64,000 nucleotides of DNA from NCBI RefSeq assembly GCF_014252015.1, contig NZ_CP059206.1, forward strand, positions 62,001-126,000, written 5' to 3'. The position numbers were made by a program, and so were the translations under genes. The notes below the pieces were generated by a model. That model searched no databases, had not been told where the DNA came from, and saw only the letters and a program-made list of their open reading frames with translations. The DNA is from Blattabacterium cuenoti. GTDB lineage: Bacteria > Bacteroidota > Bacteroidia > Flavobacteriales > Blattabacteriaceae. Below, piece by piece: positions 35,808 through 45,607 of this stretch. Positions within the stretch are counted from its first letter, which is position 1, and every line of letters starts with the position of its first letter.

Positions 35808-37502
35808 ATGGAAAAAAAGTTATTCTATGGATCAGAAATAGTAATAAAAGCACTTTTATATGAAGAGGTAGAATATATATTTGGATATCCAGGTGGTGCT
35901 ATTATGCCTATATATGATTCTTTACACGATTATTTAAATTCTATTTCGCATATTCTCATGCGTCACGAACAAGGATCTATTCATGCAGCACAAGGATACG
36001 CTAGAGCATCTGGAAAGATTGGGGTTTGTTTTACCACTTCAGGTCCAGGAGCTACTAATTTGATTACTGGATTGGCAGATGCTTTGATAGATAGTACTCC
36101 TATTGTTTGTATTACTGGACAAGTTTCTTCTCATTTATTAGGAACTGATGCTTTTCAAGAAACAAATATTATAGATATTTCTATTCCTGTAACTAAATGG
36201 AATATTCAAGTATTAAAAGCTAAAGATATTTGTAAATCAATTCAAAAAGGATTTTTTATAGCTAAAAAAGGAAGACCAGGACCTGTATTAATAGATATTA
36301 CTAAAGATGCTCAGTTTCAAAAAACTGTATTTCACTATACACGTTGCGAATATATGAAAAATTTTCATCCGTATCCTTGTATAGAAAACAAAAGAATAAT
36401 AGAAGCTGCAAATTTAATAAATTCGGCAGTAAGACCTTTGATTCTTGTAGGTCAAGGGATAATTTTAGCTGAAGCAGAAGAAGAGTTCAAAAATTTTGTT
36501 GAAAAAACTGGTATCCCGGTAGCTAGCACACTATTAGGATTAGGAGCACTGAATAGTAATCATCATTTATATGTAGGTATGTTAGGAATGCATGGAAATT
36601 ATGCTCCCAATATTTTAACTAATCAATGTGATATTCTCATTGCAATAGGGATGCGATTTGACGATCGTGTAACTGGAGATGTTAAAAAATATGCTAAAAA
36701 AGCTAAAATTATTCATTTAGAAATAGATTCTTCAGAAATAAATAAAAATATTTCATGTCATATACCAATTTTAGGAGATTGTAAAGCATCTTTAAAAAAA
36801 TTGATTTCTTATGTTAATAAATCTATTCATCAAGAATGGATTGATAAATTTTTTCATCTTAAAAAAAAAGAAAAAGACATTGTAATACAAAGAGATCTAA
36901 ATCCAAAAAAAAAGGGGATTACTATGGGTGAAGTGATCAAGTGGATCAATCTATACAAACAAAAAAATGCAATTCTTGTGACGGACGTAGGACAACATCA
37001 AATGATTGCTTCAAGATATTTCAATTTTACCTGCAAAAAAAGTCAAATAACTTCTGGCGGCTTAGGAACTATGGGATTTGCTTTACCAGCTTCTATAGGG
37101 GCTAAATTAGGTGCCAAAGATAGGCAAGTTCTTTGCGTTGTAGGAGATGGAGGGATCCAAATGACAATACAAGAAATGGGGACTATTTTACAAAATAATA
37201 TTCCCGTAAAAATTATATTATTAAATAATAATTTTTTGGGAATGGTACGTCAGTGGCAACAACTTTTTTTTGATAAACGTTATTCATGTACAGAATTAGT
37301 TAATCCAGATTTTATAAAATTAGCTAATGCTTATAACATTAAAGCAAAAAAAGTGAAGAAAAGAGAAGAATTAAAAGAATCAGTAAAAAAAGCATTAAAT
37401 CATGAAAAAGCTTTTTTATTAGAAATTGTAATAGAAAAAGAAGATAATGTTTTTCCTATGATTCCTGCAGGAGCAGCTGTAGATGAAATTCGTTTAACAT
37501 AA
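35808..37502 (+). CDS. ilvB: Acetolactate synthase large (catalytic) subunit
   Basis: ThDP-dependent enzyme forming acetolactate or acetohydroxybutyrate. The catalytic glutamate is in MRHEQGSIHAAQGYARASG, and the ThDP/Mg motif is GDGGIQMTIQEMGTILQNN. FAD-region and C-terminal AFLLEIVIEKEDNVFPM segments are intact. I use ATG 35808 rather than the TTG two codons upstream. About 564 aa, standard. Confidence 0.95.
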   Translation: MEKKLFYGSEIVIKALLYEEVEYIFGYPGGAIMPIYDSLHDYLNSISHILMRHEQGSIHAAQGYARASGKIGVCFTTSGPGATNLITGLADALIDSTPIVCITGQVSSHLLGTDAFQETNIIDISIPVTKWNIQVLKAKDICKSIQKGFFIAKKGRPGPVLIDITKDAQFQKTVFHYTRCEYMKNFHPYPCIENKRIIEAANLINSAVRPLILVGQGIILAEAEEEFKNFVEKTGIPVASTLLGLGALNSNHHLYVGMLGMHGNYAPNILTNQCDILIAIGMRFDDRVTGDVKKYAKKAKIIHLEIDSSEINKNISCHIPILGDCKASLKKLISYVNKSIHQEWIDKFFHLKKKEKDIVIQRDLNPKKKGITMGEVIKWINLYKQKNAILVTDVGQHQMIASRYFNFTCKKSQITSGGLGTMGFALPASIGAKLGAKDRQVLCVVGDGGIQMTIQEMGTILQNNIPVKIILLNNNFLGMVRQWQQLFFDKRYSCTELVNPDFIKLANAYNIKAKKVKKREELKESVKKALNHEKAFLLEIVIEKEDNVFPMIPAGAAVDEIRLT

Positions 37503-37521
37503 TTAATAAATATATAACTCT

Positions 37522-37833
37522 ATGAAGCAACAATTCAGAATAATAATTTTAGGAGAAAAAGAAACAAGATTATTAAGTAGAATACTTATTATATTAAATC
37601 GAAGAAATATAAAAACTAATCATATTAATGTATCTAGTAATAATGATAATGAAGCAATCAATAATGTTCAATATGTTCTCGATTTAGAATGTAAAGAAGA
37701 TGAATTATTTAAAATCAAAAAATTAATAGAAAAGTTAGTTGGAATTATTCATGTTTACTATTCTAAACTAGAAGAAGAAAATTCCATAAAAAATCCATGG
37801 AAAAAAATGGATTTACCACTAGCGACATATTAA
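37522..37833 (+). CDS. ilvN: Acetolactate synthase small regulatory subunit, C-terminally short
   Basis: Regulatory partner of IlvB, identified by a single ACT-type domain (residues about 4-80, FRIIILGEKETRLLSRILIILNRR split by variable loops) and by position between ilvB and ilvC. It is only 103 aa; homologues of 160-190 aa have a second C-terminal domain that is missing, and the 38 bases before ilvC hold no remnant. Loss could alter feedback inhibition by valine; that is inference. Confidence 0.82.
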   Translation: MKQQFRIIILGEKETRLLSRILIILNRRNIKTNHINVSSNNDNEAINNVQYVLDLECKEDELFKIKKLIEKLVGIIHVYYSKLEEENSIKNPWKKMDLPLATY

Positions 37834-37871
37834 ATTAATCAATTTAAACAATTAAATAAAAATTATAAAAT

Positions 37872-38927
37872 ATGAAAATTAAATTTGGATCTATAGAAGA
37901 AACTATTATTACGAGAGATGAATTTCCATTATCTAAAGCTAGAGAAATTTTAAAAAAAGAAACTATTTCTATATTAGGTTATGGAGTTCAAGGGCCTGGA
38001 CAATCTATGAACTTAAGAGATAATGGATTTAAAGTGATAGTAGGACAAAGAAAACATTCTTCTTCTTGGAAAAAAGCGTTAAAAGACGGATGGATAGAAA
38101 ATGTAAATCTTTTTTCTTTGGAAGAAGCTTCTGAAAGAGGAACTATACTCATGTATTTATTATCAGATGCAGGACAAATATCTTTTTGGCCTACTCTTAA
38201 TAAATATTTAACTACAGGAAAATCTTTATATTTTTCACATGGATTTGGATTAACTTTTTGTGATCAAACAAAAATATTTCCTCCTAAAAATATAGATATT
38301 TTTTTAGTAGCTCCCAAAGGATCAGGGACCAGTTTAAGAAAACTTTTTAAACAAGGAAAAGGAATTAATTCTAGTTATGCTATTTATCAGGATTATAGTG
38401 GAAATAGTTTAGAAAAAACTTTGTCAATTGGAATTGGAATAGGTTCTGGATATTTATTTGAAACAAATTTTAAAAATGAAGTCTATTCTGATTTAGTAGG
38501 AGAAAGAGGAACTTTAATGGGAGCAATACAAGGTATTTTTGCTGCGCAATATCAAATATTAAGAGAAAAAGGACATTCTCCTTCAGAATCTTTTAACGAA
38601 ACTGTAGAAGAATTAACTCAAAGTTTAATGCCACTAGTATCGGAAAAAGGAATGGATTGGATGTATGCTAATTGTTCTACGACTGCGCAAAGAGGAGCTT
38701 TAGATTGGTGGAAAAAATTTAGAGATGCTACTTTTCCAATATTTCAAGAATTATATCATGAAGTTTATTCTGGAAACGAAGCAAAAAGAATTATAAAAGC
38801 TAATAGTGATATAAATTATAGAGAAAAATTACAAAAAGAATTGCAAAATCTTAAAAAAAGTGAATTGTGGAAAGTAGGATCCATCATTCGTAATCTTAGA
38901 CCGGAAGAAAAAGATAAAAACCAATAA
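37872..38927 (+). CDS. ilvC: Ketol-acid reductoisomerase
   Basis: NADPH-dependent isomeroreductase of Ile/Val synthesis. The Rossmann motif ILGYGVQGPGQSMNLRDNG is near residue 34, and catalytic-domain segments DLVGERGTLMGAIQGI and ANCSTTAQRGALDWW are present. The 351-aa length fits the short Bacteroidota form rather than the roughly 490-aa E. coli form. Confidence 0.95.
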   Translation: MKIKFGSIEETIITRDEFPLSKAREILKKETISILGYGVQGPGQSMNLRDNGFKVIVGQRKHSSSWKKALKDGWIENVNLFSLEEASERGTILMYLLSDAGQISFWPTLNKYLTTGKSLYFSHGFGLTFCDQTKIFPPKNIDIFLVAPKGSGTSLRKLFKQGKGINSSYAIYQDYSGNSLEKTLSIGIGIGSGYLFETNFKNEVYSDLVGERGTLMGAIQGIFAAQYQILREKGHSPSESFNETVEELTQSLMPLVSEKGMDWMYANCSTTAQRGALDWWKKFRDATFPIFQELYHEVYSGNEAKRIIKANSDINYREKLQKELQNLKKSELWKVGSIIRNLRPEEKDKNQ

Positions 38928-38953
38928 TATTTACTCATTTTATTTTTAAAATA

Positions 38954-40222
38954 TTGAAAAATAAGTTTAAAGGATATTTTCCTTCTTACAAAGAAATAAT
39001 TAAAGCCAAAAATATCTTAAAAGATATCATTTATGAAACTCCATTACAGAAAAATTATCTTTTATCAGAAAAATATAAAGCTAATGTTTTTCTGAAAAGA
39101 GAAGACTTGCAAATCATACGTTCATACAAAATTAGAGGAGCTTATAATAAAATAAAAAGTTTATCTCATACAGAACAACTTAAAAAAGGAATTATTTGTG
39201 CTAGCGCAGGGAATCATGCACAAGGAGTTGCTTATTCTTGTAACATATTAAAAATACCTGGAAAAATCTACATGCCCAGCACTACACCTAAACAAAAAGT
39301 AGAAAGAGTCAAAATGTTTGGAAAAGAATATATTGAAATTATTCTTATAGGAGATACTTTTGATGCAGTTAGTTATGAAGCAATGAAAGATTGTAAAAAA
39401 AATGCAAAAATTTTTATTCATCCTTTTGATGATATTAAAATTATTGAAGGACAAGCTACGGTTGGATTAGAAATCCTACAACAATCTGTTTTGGATATAG
39501 ATTATATTTTTATTCCTATTGGGGGAGGAGGATTAGCTTCTGGTGTGGGTAGTCATTTTCAAGAGTTTAGTTCTAAAACTAAAATTATAGGAGTAGAACC
39601 TCAAGGGGCTCCATCTATGAGTTATTCTTTAAAAAAAGGTAAAATTGTTGAGTTAAAAACAATAGATAGATTTATTGATGGAGCTTCAGTAAAAAAAGTA
39701 GGAGAATTAAATTTTAATATATGCAATCAAATATTATTTGATATAAGAACTGTTCCAGAGGGAAAAGTTTGCACAACAATTTTAGATTTGTACAATTTAG
39801 AAGCTATTGTAGCAGAACCAGCTGGAGCTCTTTCAATAGCGGCTTTAGATTTTTATTCTGATGAAATAAAGGGAAAAACTATCGTATGTATTCTAAGTGG
39901 AGGAAATAATGACATTACCAGAACGGAAGAAATAAGAGAAAGATCTCTTTTGTATGAAGAAAAAAAGCATTATTTTATTGTCAAATTTCCTCAAAGAGCT
40001 GGCGCTTTAAAAGAATTTGTTAATAATATTTTAGGGCCAAAAGACGACATTGCTTATTTTGAATACTCTAAGAAAACTTCTAAAGAAGAAGGCCCAGCAG
40101 TAATAGGAATAGAATTAGCAGATAAAAACGAATTTTCCGGATTGATAGGAAGAATGAAAAAACATAAAGTTCATTTTCAATATTTGAATAAAAATCCAGA
40201 TTTATTTCGTATTCTGATATAA
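38954..40222 (+). CDS. ilvA: Threonine ammonia-lyase (threonine deaminase)
   Basis: PLP enzyme converting threonine to 2-oxobutyrate, the first committed step to isoleucine. The PLP lysine is in RSYKIRGAYNKI, the phosphate loop is IPIGGGGLASG, and the C-terminal ACT-like regulatory domain (from about residue 332, HYFIVKFPQRAGALKEF) is retained. The apparent start is TTG at 38954; no ATG occurs near the conserved N-terminus. It ends the operon and converges on tRNA-Leu. Confidence 0.92.
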   Translation: MKNKFKGYFPSYKEIIKAKNILKDIIYETPLQKNYLLSEKYKANVFLKREDLQIIRSYKIRGAYNKIKSLSHTEQLKKGIICASAGNHAQGVAYSCNILKIPGKIYMPSTTPKQKVERVKMFGKEYIEIILIGDTFDAVSYEAMKDCKKNAKIFIHPFDDIKIIEGQATVGLEILQQSVLDIDYIFIPIGGGGLASGVGSHFQEFSSKTKIIGVEPQGAPSMSYSLKKGKIVELKTIDRFIDGASVKKVGELNFNICNQILFDIRTVPEGKVCTTILDLYNLEAIVAEPAGALSIAALDFYSDEIKGKTIVCILSGGNNDITRTEEIRERSLLYEEKKHYFIVKFPQRAGALKEFVNNILGPKDDIAYFEYSKKTSKEEGPAVIGIELADKNEFSGLIGRMKKHKVHFQYLNKNPDLFRILI

Positions 40223-40240
40223 ATAAATTTCTATATTTTG

Positions 40241-40326
40241 TACCCACGACTGGATTTGAACCAGCACATCCTATATCGGATACCACCCCCTCAAAGTGGC
40301 GTGTCTACCATTTTCACCACGTGGGC
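40241..40326 (-). tRNA. trnL: tRNA-Leu (anticodon GAG)
   Basis: The minus strand folds as a class II tRNA: acceptor GCCCACG with CGTGGGT, anticodon stem CCACT/GGTGG with loop TTGAGGG (anticodon GAG), a long variable arm, and T-arm with loop TTCAAAT. Discriminator A; CCA is not encoded. It has a full consensus promoter upstream. Confidence 0.93.
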
Positions 40327-40372
40327 TTTTCTAATCCTGATTATCATTACTGTTCTTTCATATCTATCTGTT

Positions 40373-40403
40373 CAAAGATAGAACTTCTTTATATTTCATC
40401 AAA
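40373..40403 (-). promoter_or_regulatory. Bacteroidota promoter for tRNA-Leu(GAG): TTTG-N19-TATCTTTG
   Basis: On the minus strand TTTG (40403-40400) is followed by 19 bases and then TATCTTTG (40380-40373), an exact match to the -33/-7 consensus and spacing. The predicted start near 40366 gives a 40-base 5' leader before the tRNA. The -7 box lies partly inside a hairpin (CTATCT/AGATAG, 40364-40381). Confidence 0.6.
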
Positions 40404-40416
40404 AAAAAATATAAGT

Positions 40417-40424
40417 TATCTTTG
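40417..40424 (+). promoter_or_regulatory. Candidate promoter -7 box TATCTTTG for dapB
   Basis: TATCTTTG matches TAnnTTTG and equals the box used by the divergent tRNA-Leu. A TTTC (one mismatch to TTTG) lies 19 bases upstream at 40394-40397. It supports starting dapB at 40467. Confidence 0.5.
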
Positions 40425-40466
40425 AATGATGAATTCTATTTCAATCATAAACATAAAATAAATAAT

Positions 40467-41177
40467 ATGAATATAGCAATAATAGGATATGGAAAAATGG
40501 GAAAATCTATAGAAAAAATAGCAAAAATTAGAAACCATAAAATTTCATTATGTTATGATGAAACTCCTACTCTACATTTATTAAATAATTCAAATTCAGA
40601 TGTAGCAATAGAATTTAGTCAACCTCATTCTGCATTTAACAATGTAAAAATTTGTATAGAAAATAATATTCCTGTAGTGAGTGGAACTACAGGATGGCTA
40701 GAAAAATTTGAAATCATTCAAAAAATATGTAAAGAAAAAAATGGATCTTTTTTGTATTCTTCTAATTTTAGTATTGGAATGAATATTTTATTCGAAATTA
40801 ATAAAAAATTATCAAAACTATTATCTTTCTATTCTGAAGATTATGAAGTAACAATAGAAGAAATTCATCACAAAGAAAAAATGGATAAACCTAGTGGAAC
40901 TGCACTCTCTTTGGCAAAAGATATAATTCATAATAAAATGAAGAAAACATGGATTTTGGATGAAAAAAAAACAAAAAATCAGATCTTAATTTTATCAAAA
41001 AGATTCAAGAATGTGACAGGAATACATATCGTAAAATATGAATCTAAAATAGAGGATATCAAAATTCAACACAATGCACATAGTAGAGAAGGGTTTGCTT
41101 TGGGTGCTGTTATTGCAGCAGAATGGATTCAAAATAAAAAAGGTATTTTTTCTATGAAAGAGGTTTTAGGAATATAA
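40467..41177 (+). CDS. dapB: 4-hydroxy-tetrahydrodipicolinate reductase
   Basis: NAD(P)H-dependent step of the lysine/diaminopimelate pathway. The Rossmann start is [15 protein letters not shown], and the active-site motif is [16 protein letters not shown]. The start at 40467 is chosen because it begins the Rossmann strand and because the longer frame overlaps the -7 promoter box. 236 aa is typical. lepB follows after 5 bases. Confidence 0.95.
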   Translation: MNIAIIGYGKMGKSIEKIAKIRNHKISLCYDETPTLHLLNNSNSDVAIEFSQPHSAFNNVKICIENNIPVVSGTTGWLEKFEIIQKICKEKNGSFLYSSNFSIGMNILFEINKKLSKLLSFYSEDYEVTIEEIHHKEKMDKPSGTALSLAKDIIHNKMKKTWILDEKKTKNQILILSKRFKNVTGIHIVKYESKIEDIKIQHNAHSREGFALGAVIAAEWIQNKKGIFSMKEVLGI

Positions 41178-41182
41178 AATCT

Positions 41183-42664
41183 ATGCTACAATATTTTATT
41201 TTTAGTGGTATTTTTTTATTTCTTGAACATATTATTCATGTTTTAGGAACATGGAAATTTTATAAAAAATTGGGGGTAGAATATTGGAAAATTTTTATTC
41301 CTATATATAATATTTTCATTCTTTTAAAAATTTATAAAAGATCTATATGGTGGATTTTTCTATTACTTATTCCATTAACTAGCATAATATTGATTTTTAT
41401 TTTATGGATGGATCTAATTTATACTTTTTTAAAAAAAACAAAAAAAAATATTATTTTATTTTTTTTATCTGCAGGTTTATATATTTATTACATAAATTAT
41501 TTTAAAAAAATACAATTATCGAGAATAGATAATATAAAAAAAAAAGAAAATAATAGAGGAATTTTATTAGCTGTTATTTTTTCTTTTATAACTCATACTT
41601 ATATAATTCAACCTTTTGTCATTCCTACTTCTTCTATGGAAAGAACTTTATTAGTCGGAGATTTTATATTAGTTAGTAAAATTCATTATGGATTACGAAT
41701 GCCTATATCTCCTATTTCCATCCCTTTCACGCATAATAATATTATTGGAAATATAAAATCTTATATTTCCATTTTTCAATGGCCTTATTTTCGTCTTCCA
41801 TCTATACAATCTGTGCAAAGAAATGATATAGTCGTTTTTAATTTTCCTAAAGATTCTAATCATAAAATAATAGATCGAAAAGATCATTATGTTAAACGTT
41901 GTGTAGGTTTACCTGGAGATTTAATTTCTATTAGAAAAGGAATTTTATTTGTTAACCATAAAAAAGAAAAATATTTTTTGGAAAAACAACAAGCTTATTT
42001 TATTAAAACGGTGAATATTCCTTTAAATATAGAATATATTAAAAATAAAATGGATATAGAAGATATTGAATATATTGGAGAAAAAAATGATGAATATTTT
42101 TATCAAATTATGTTAAACAAAAAAAAAGCAACTCAGATAAAAAATTTATTCGAAAATATAGTTTTTATAAAAGAGTATATTCTTCCTATTGATTTTAAGG
42201 AAGATTGTATAACTCCTAATTATTATGGTTGGAATAGGGATTTTTTTGGTCCATTACACATACCTAAAAAAGGAGAATTCATTAGATTAAGTTTAAAAAA
42301 TATTCATATTTACAATGATATTTTTACTTATGAAAAAGCTAAAAAATCTGATATAGATTCAAATATAGATTCAAAAAAATATTACAAAGTAAAAAATAAT
42401 TATTATTTTATGATGGGAGATAATAGGCATAATTCATCTGATTCTCGACATTGGGGTTTTGTTCCAGAAGATCATATAGTAGGAAAACCTATATTTATAT
42501 GGATGAGTATTGATTGGAATAGAAAAAGTCCTTTGAATATATTTTTTTGGAAATTTCGTTGGGATCGTATTATGAGAACAGTAAATGGAAAATATTCTTA
42601 TTTATCTTTATTTTCTTTATTGTCATTTATATATTTGACCTCTTTTTTATTTAAAAGCGAATAA
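41183..42664 (+). CDS. lepB: Signal peptidase I
   Basis: Membrane protease removing signal peptides. Several N-terminal hydrophobic segments (residues about 1-115) precede the catalytic domain. The nucleophile is in [14 protein letters not shown], the general-base lysine in [13 protein letters not shown], and the box E motif is [18 protein letters not shown]. The long (493 aa) form with an insertion between boxes is typical of Bacteroidota. It converges on the rhomboid gene with 2 bases between. Confidence 0.94.
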   Translation: MLQYFIFSGIFLFLEHIIHVLGTWKFYKKLGVEYWKIFIPIYNIFILLKIYKRSIWWIFLLLIPLTSIILIFILWMDLIYTFLKKTKKNIILFFLSAGLYIYYINYFKKIQLSRIDNIKKKENNRGILLAVIFSFITHTYIIQPFVIPTSSMERTLLVGDFILVSKIHYGLRMPISPISIPFTHNNIIGNIKSYISIFQWPYFRLPSIQSVQRNDIVVFNFPKDSNHKIIDRKDHYVKRCVGLPGDLISIRKGILFVNHKKEKYFLEKQQAYFIKTVNIPLNIEYIKNKMDIEDIEYIGEKNDEYFYQIMLNKKKATQIKNLFENIVFIKEYILPIDFKEDCITPNYYGWNRDFFGPLHIPKKGEFIRLSLKNIHIYNDIFTYEKAKKSDIDSNIDSKKYYKVKNNYYFMMGDNRHNSSDSRHWGFVPEDHIVGKPIFIWMSIDWNRKSPLNIFFWKFRWDRIMRTVNGKYSYLSLFSLLSFIYLTSFLFKSE

Positions 42665-42666
42665 AC

Positions 42667-43371
42667 TCAATAAAAAGTATTTCTTTCATTTTTTATAAAA
42701 AAACTTACTATAAAATAACCAGATAAAATACCACCAATATGAGCAAAATGTGCAACTCCAGGCGCTAAATTAAAAATAGCTGAAGCCAAACTTCCAAAAA
42801 TAAAAATTACAAGTGCTTTTCTAACTGCTATTGGAAAAGGAAAAGGTAAAATAAAAATTTTATGTTCTGGAAAAAATTTAGCAAAAGCTCCTACTATTCC
42901 ACTTACGGCTCCAGAAGCTCCCATCATAGGAGAATACATAGAACTATAAAGATTTATTTTTTGTTCTTCATTTAAATAATCTAACGTTTTTTTAGCTTGT
43001 GAAAAATCTAAAGTTTGAACAAAATAATATAACACCCCGGTATTAAATATGATCTGAAATAATGCAGCTAAAATACCTGATAAAAAATATATAATTATAA
43101 ATTTTTTTACTCCCAAAAGAGTTTCTATTTGTCCTCCAAACATAAATAAAGCTAACATATTAAAAATTATATGTAAAAAAAGCCGTTTGGAATGTACAAA
43201 CATATGAGTCAAAATTTGATATAATTCAAATCGTTCATCTAAAGGATGATATAAAGAAAGGATACTTTCTATTTTGTATTGTGAAAAAACAAAAATAGCT
43301 GTATATACAAGTATATTAATACTAATTAAATGTTTTACAGCATCTGAATTGAAATTTGTATAAAAATTCAC
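42667..43371 (-). CDS. Rhomboid family intramembrane serine protease
   Basis: Polytopic intramembrane protease of 234 aa. The catalytic serine is in MGASGAVSGIVGAFA and the catalytic histidine in APGVAHFAHIGGILSGYF; the N-terminal HMFVHSKRLFLHIIFNMLALFMFGG segment (in two parts) is the conserved HxxxN region. Substrate is unknown. It overlaps mutL by 4 bases. Confidence 0.9.
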   Translation of the reverse strand: MNFYTNFNSDAVKHLISINILVYTAIFVFSQYKIESILSLYHPLDERFELYQILTHMFVHSKRLFLHIIFNMLALFMFGGQIETLLGVKKFIIIYFLSGILAALFQIIFNTGVLYYFVQTLDFSQAKKTLDYLNEEQKINLYSSMYSPMMGASGAVSGIVGAFAKFFPEHKIFILPFPFPIAVRKALVIFIFGSLASAIFNLAPGVAHFAHIGGILSGYFIVSFFIKNERNTFY

Positions 43372-45113
43372 TTTTTAAAAAAATTTTTGTTTAAAACAAA
43401 AAATACAGGATCTCCTGAATATGTATAATTTGGATTATGACAAGAAAATAAATCTTTAATTATACATTCCATTCTTTCAGAATATAATTTTGTCCCGTAT
43501 TTTATGGATGCGGATTTTGATATAATTTGAATAAGTTTTTTTTTATTATTTTTTTCTCCTTTAATAAAATCATATGTTATAATATTTTGAATAACTTCAA
43601 TCAACATATTTTGATGTATATTTTCAGGAACAGAATATAAATAAACTGATTCGTTACAAATATATAAATGAAATCCAAAATCTATCAAATCGTTTTTAAT
43701 ATTATTCAAAGAAATGAATTCTCTATTCAAAAGTTTAACTTCTATGGGAAAAATAAATTGTTGGCTTAACAAATTTTTTTTCCTTAAAAAAAACTCAAAT
43801 AATATATTTTGATGTGCTCTATGTTGATCTACTAATATCATATACTCATTATTCAATACAAAAATTATGTATTTTCTATTAATCTGAAGAGTTTTTATTT
43901 CTATTTTACGAGAAATATAATAACATAGTTCATTTGTTAATTGAAAATTATTTTTAAATGTCAATGTATCAGAATCAGATTCATTAATTTTCTGAAACCA
44001 ATTTTCTAATTGAAAAATTTTTTCTTTATTATAAAGTTTATCATAAAAACTACTTAATAAATAATCTTTTTTAAGTGATTTACAAGATAAAAAAACATCA
44101 TAGTTTTTCAATTCTTTGCTTTTTACTTTATATTGAAAAAATAGAATATTTTTAATTTCTTGTTGAATCATTTTACCAATAATCTCTTCTTCTTCTAATT
44201 TTACTTCTTTTTTTGTTGGATGTATATTCCAATTGACTAAACTAGAATCTATAGAAATAAAAATAAAATAAGAAGCTGTTTTAAAATCTTTCAAAAAACC
44301 ATCATAGGCATGAATAATTTTTTTATGTAAAAATAAATGCGTAACACAACGTTGATTGACCAATAAAAATTGATCTCCTTTTTTAATAGAAACATCTGGA
44401 ACACTAACAAATCCTTCTACAAGAATTCTATTTTTTTTTATAAAAATGGGAACTAAATTTTTTTTTTTATTTTTAAAAATTTCTTGTATTCTTTCTATTA
44501 AAGAAGCTTTTTTAAAAAAAAAAATAATTTTATCATTATGATAAAAACGATATGTTATATTTCTGTGTGCTAAAACTATTTTATAAAATTCATGAATAAT
44601 ATGTTGATATTCTATTTTAGAGGATTTCAAAAATTGTCTTCTGACAGGAAGTTTATAAAAAATATTTTTTACCGAAATTCTTGTTCCTTGAAGCATATTT
44701 AAAGGAATTTTTTTTTTTATTTTTCCTTCTTCTACAAAAAGTTGAATTCCTACAATATTTTCTTTATTTTTAGTTTGTATTTCTAATTGAGAAATAAGTG
44801 CTATAGAAGCTAAAGCTTCTCCTCTAAATCCTTTTGTTTTAATCTGGAAAAGATCATCAGTTTTTTTAATTTTAGAAGTAGCATGTCTTTGAATACTTAT
44901 TTTAGCATCATGAATACTCATTCCTATTCCATCATCTATTAATTGAATCAATGTTTTTCCTGAATCTTTTATAAAAATATCAATCATTTTTGCGTTTGCA
45001 TCTATTGCATTTTCTAAAAGTTCTCTTAAAACAGAAGAAGGACGTTGTATGACCTCTCCTGCAGCTATTTGCTGAATAACTTTTTCAGGTAAAAATTGAA
45101 TAACATTTTTCAT
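43368..45113 (-). CDS. mutL: DNA mismatch repair protein MutL
   Basis: GHKL ATPase of mismatch repair. Motifs: ELLENAIDANA, DDGIGMS, and TKGFRGEALASI in the first 100 residues. The C-terminal endonuclease-type motif reads DQHRAHQ in place of DQHAxxE; I believe this is common in Bacteroidota. 581 aa. mutS is not in the window. It overlaps neighbours rhomboid and ribH by 4 bases each. Confidence 0.93.
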   Translation of the reverse strand: MKNVIQFLPEKVIQQIAAGEVIQRPSSVLRELLENAIDANAKMIDIFIKDSGKTLIQLIDDGIGMSIHDAKISIQRHATSKIKKTDDLFQIKTKGFRGEALASIALISQLEIQTKNKENIVGIQLFVEEGKIKKKIPLNMLQGTRISVKNIFYKLPVRRQFLKSSKIEYQHIIHEFYKIVLAHRNITYRFYHNDKIIFFFKKASLIERIQEIFKNKKKNLVPIFIKKNRILVEGFVSVPDVSIKKGDQFLLVNQRCVTHLFLHKKIIHAYDGFLKDFKTASYFIFISIDSSLVNWNIHPTKKEVKLEEEEIIGKMIQQEIKNILFFQYKVKSKELKNYDVFLSCKSLKKDYLLSSFYDKLYNKEKIFQLENWFQKINESDSDTLTFKNNFQLTNELCYYISRKIEIKTLQINRKYIIFVLNNEYMILVDQHRAHQNILFEFFLRKKNLLSQQFIFPIEVKLLNREFISLNNIKNDLIDFGFHLYICNESVYLYSVPENIHQNMLIEVIQNIITYDFIKGEKNNKKKLIQIISKSASIKYGTKLYSERMECIIKDLFSCHNPNYTYSGDPVFFVLNKNFFKK

Positions 45114-45598
45114 TTTATAGATTTTTTAAATAAAGACATATATATAGCTGTTCTGGCACATTCTATTCCCTTATTTCCATTTTTTCCGCCTGATCGATCA
45201 AAAGATTGTTGTTGATTTCTATCAGAAAGAACACAAAATATAACAGGTACATCATATATTATGTTAATATCTTTAATTCCATGCGAAATAGCTTGACATA
45301 AATATTCAAAATGAGGTGTTTCTCCTTGTATTAGGGATCCTATTACAATGATTGAATCAAAGTTATAATAATGAGCTATTTTTTTAGAAGAATAAATTAA
45401 TTCATAACTTCCAGGAACTTCCCAAGTTTGAATTTGTTCTTTTAACACCCCTGATTGAATTAAAGTATCATAAGCACCTTTATATAATCTACTCGTAATT
45501 TCTCTATTCCATAAAGAAACTATAATAGCAAATTTTAAATTTGCATTTTTTATTTTTTTTTTATCTAATGAATAAGAATAAGCAGGATCTATTTTCAT
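45110..45598 (-). CDS. ribH: 6,7-dimethyl-8-ribityllumazine synthase
   Basis: Penultimate enzyme of riboflavin synthesis, assembling capsids of 60 or smaller oligomers. Conserved WEVPGSYEL and IQGETPHFEYLCQAISHGI motifs are present, with SLWNREITS at the N-terminus. 162 aa is typical. It is the only riboflavin gene in the window. Confidence 0.95.
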   Translation of the reverse strand: MKIDPAYSYSLDKKKIKNANLKFAIIVSLWNREITSRLYKGAYDTLIQSGVLKEQIQTWEVPGSYELIYSSKKIAHYYNFDSIIVIGSLIQGETPHFEYLCQAISHGIKDINIIYDVPVIFCVLSDRNQQQSFDRSGGKNGNKGIECARTAIYMSLFKKSIK

Positions 45599-45607
45599 AC
45601 ATATAAT

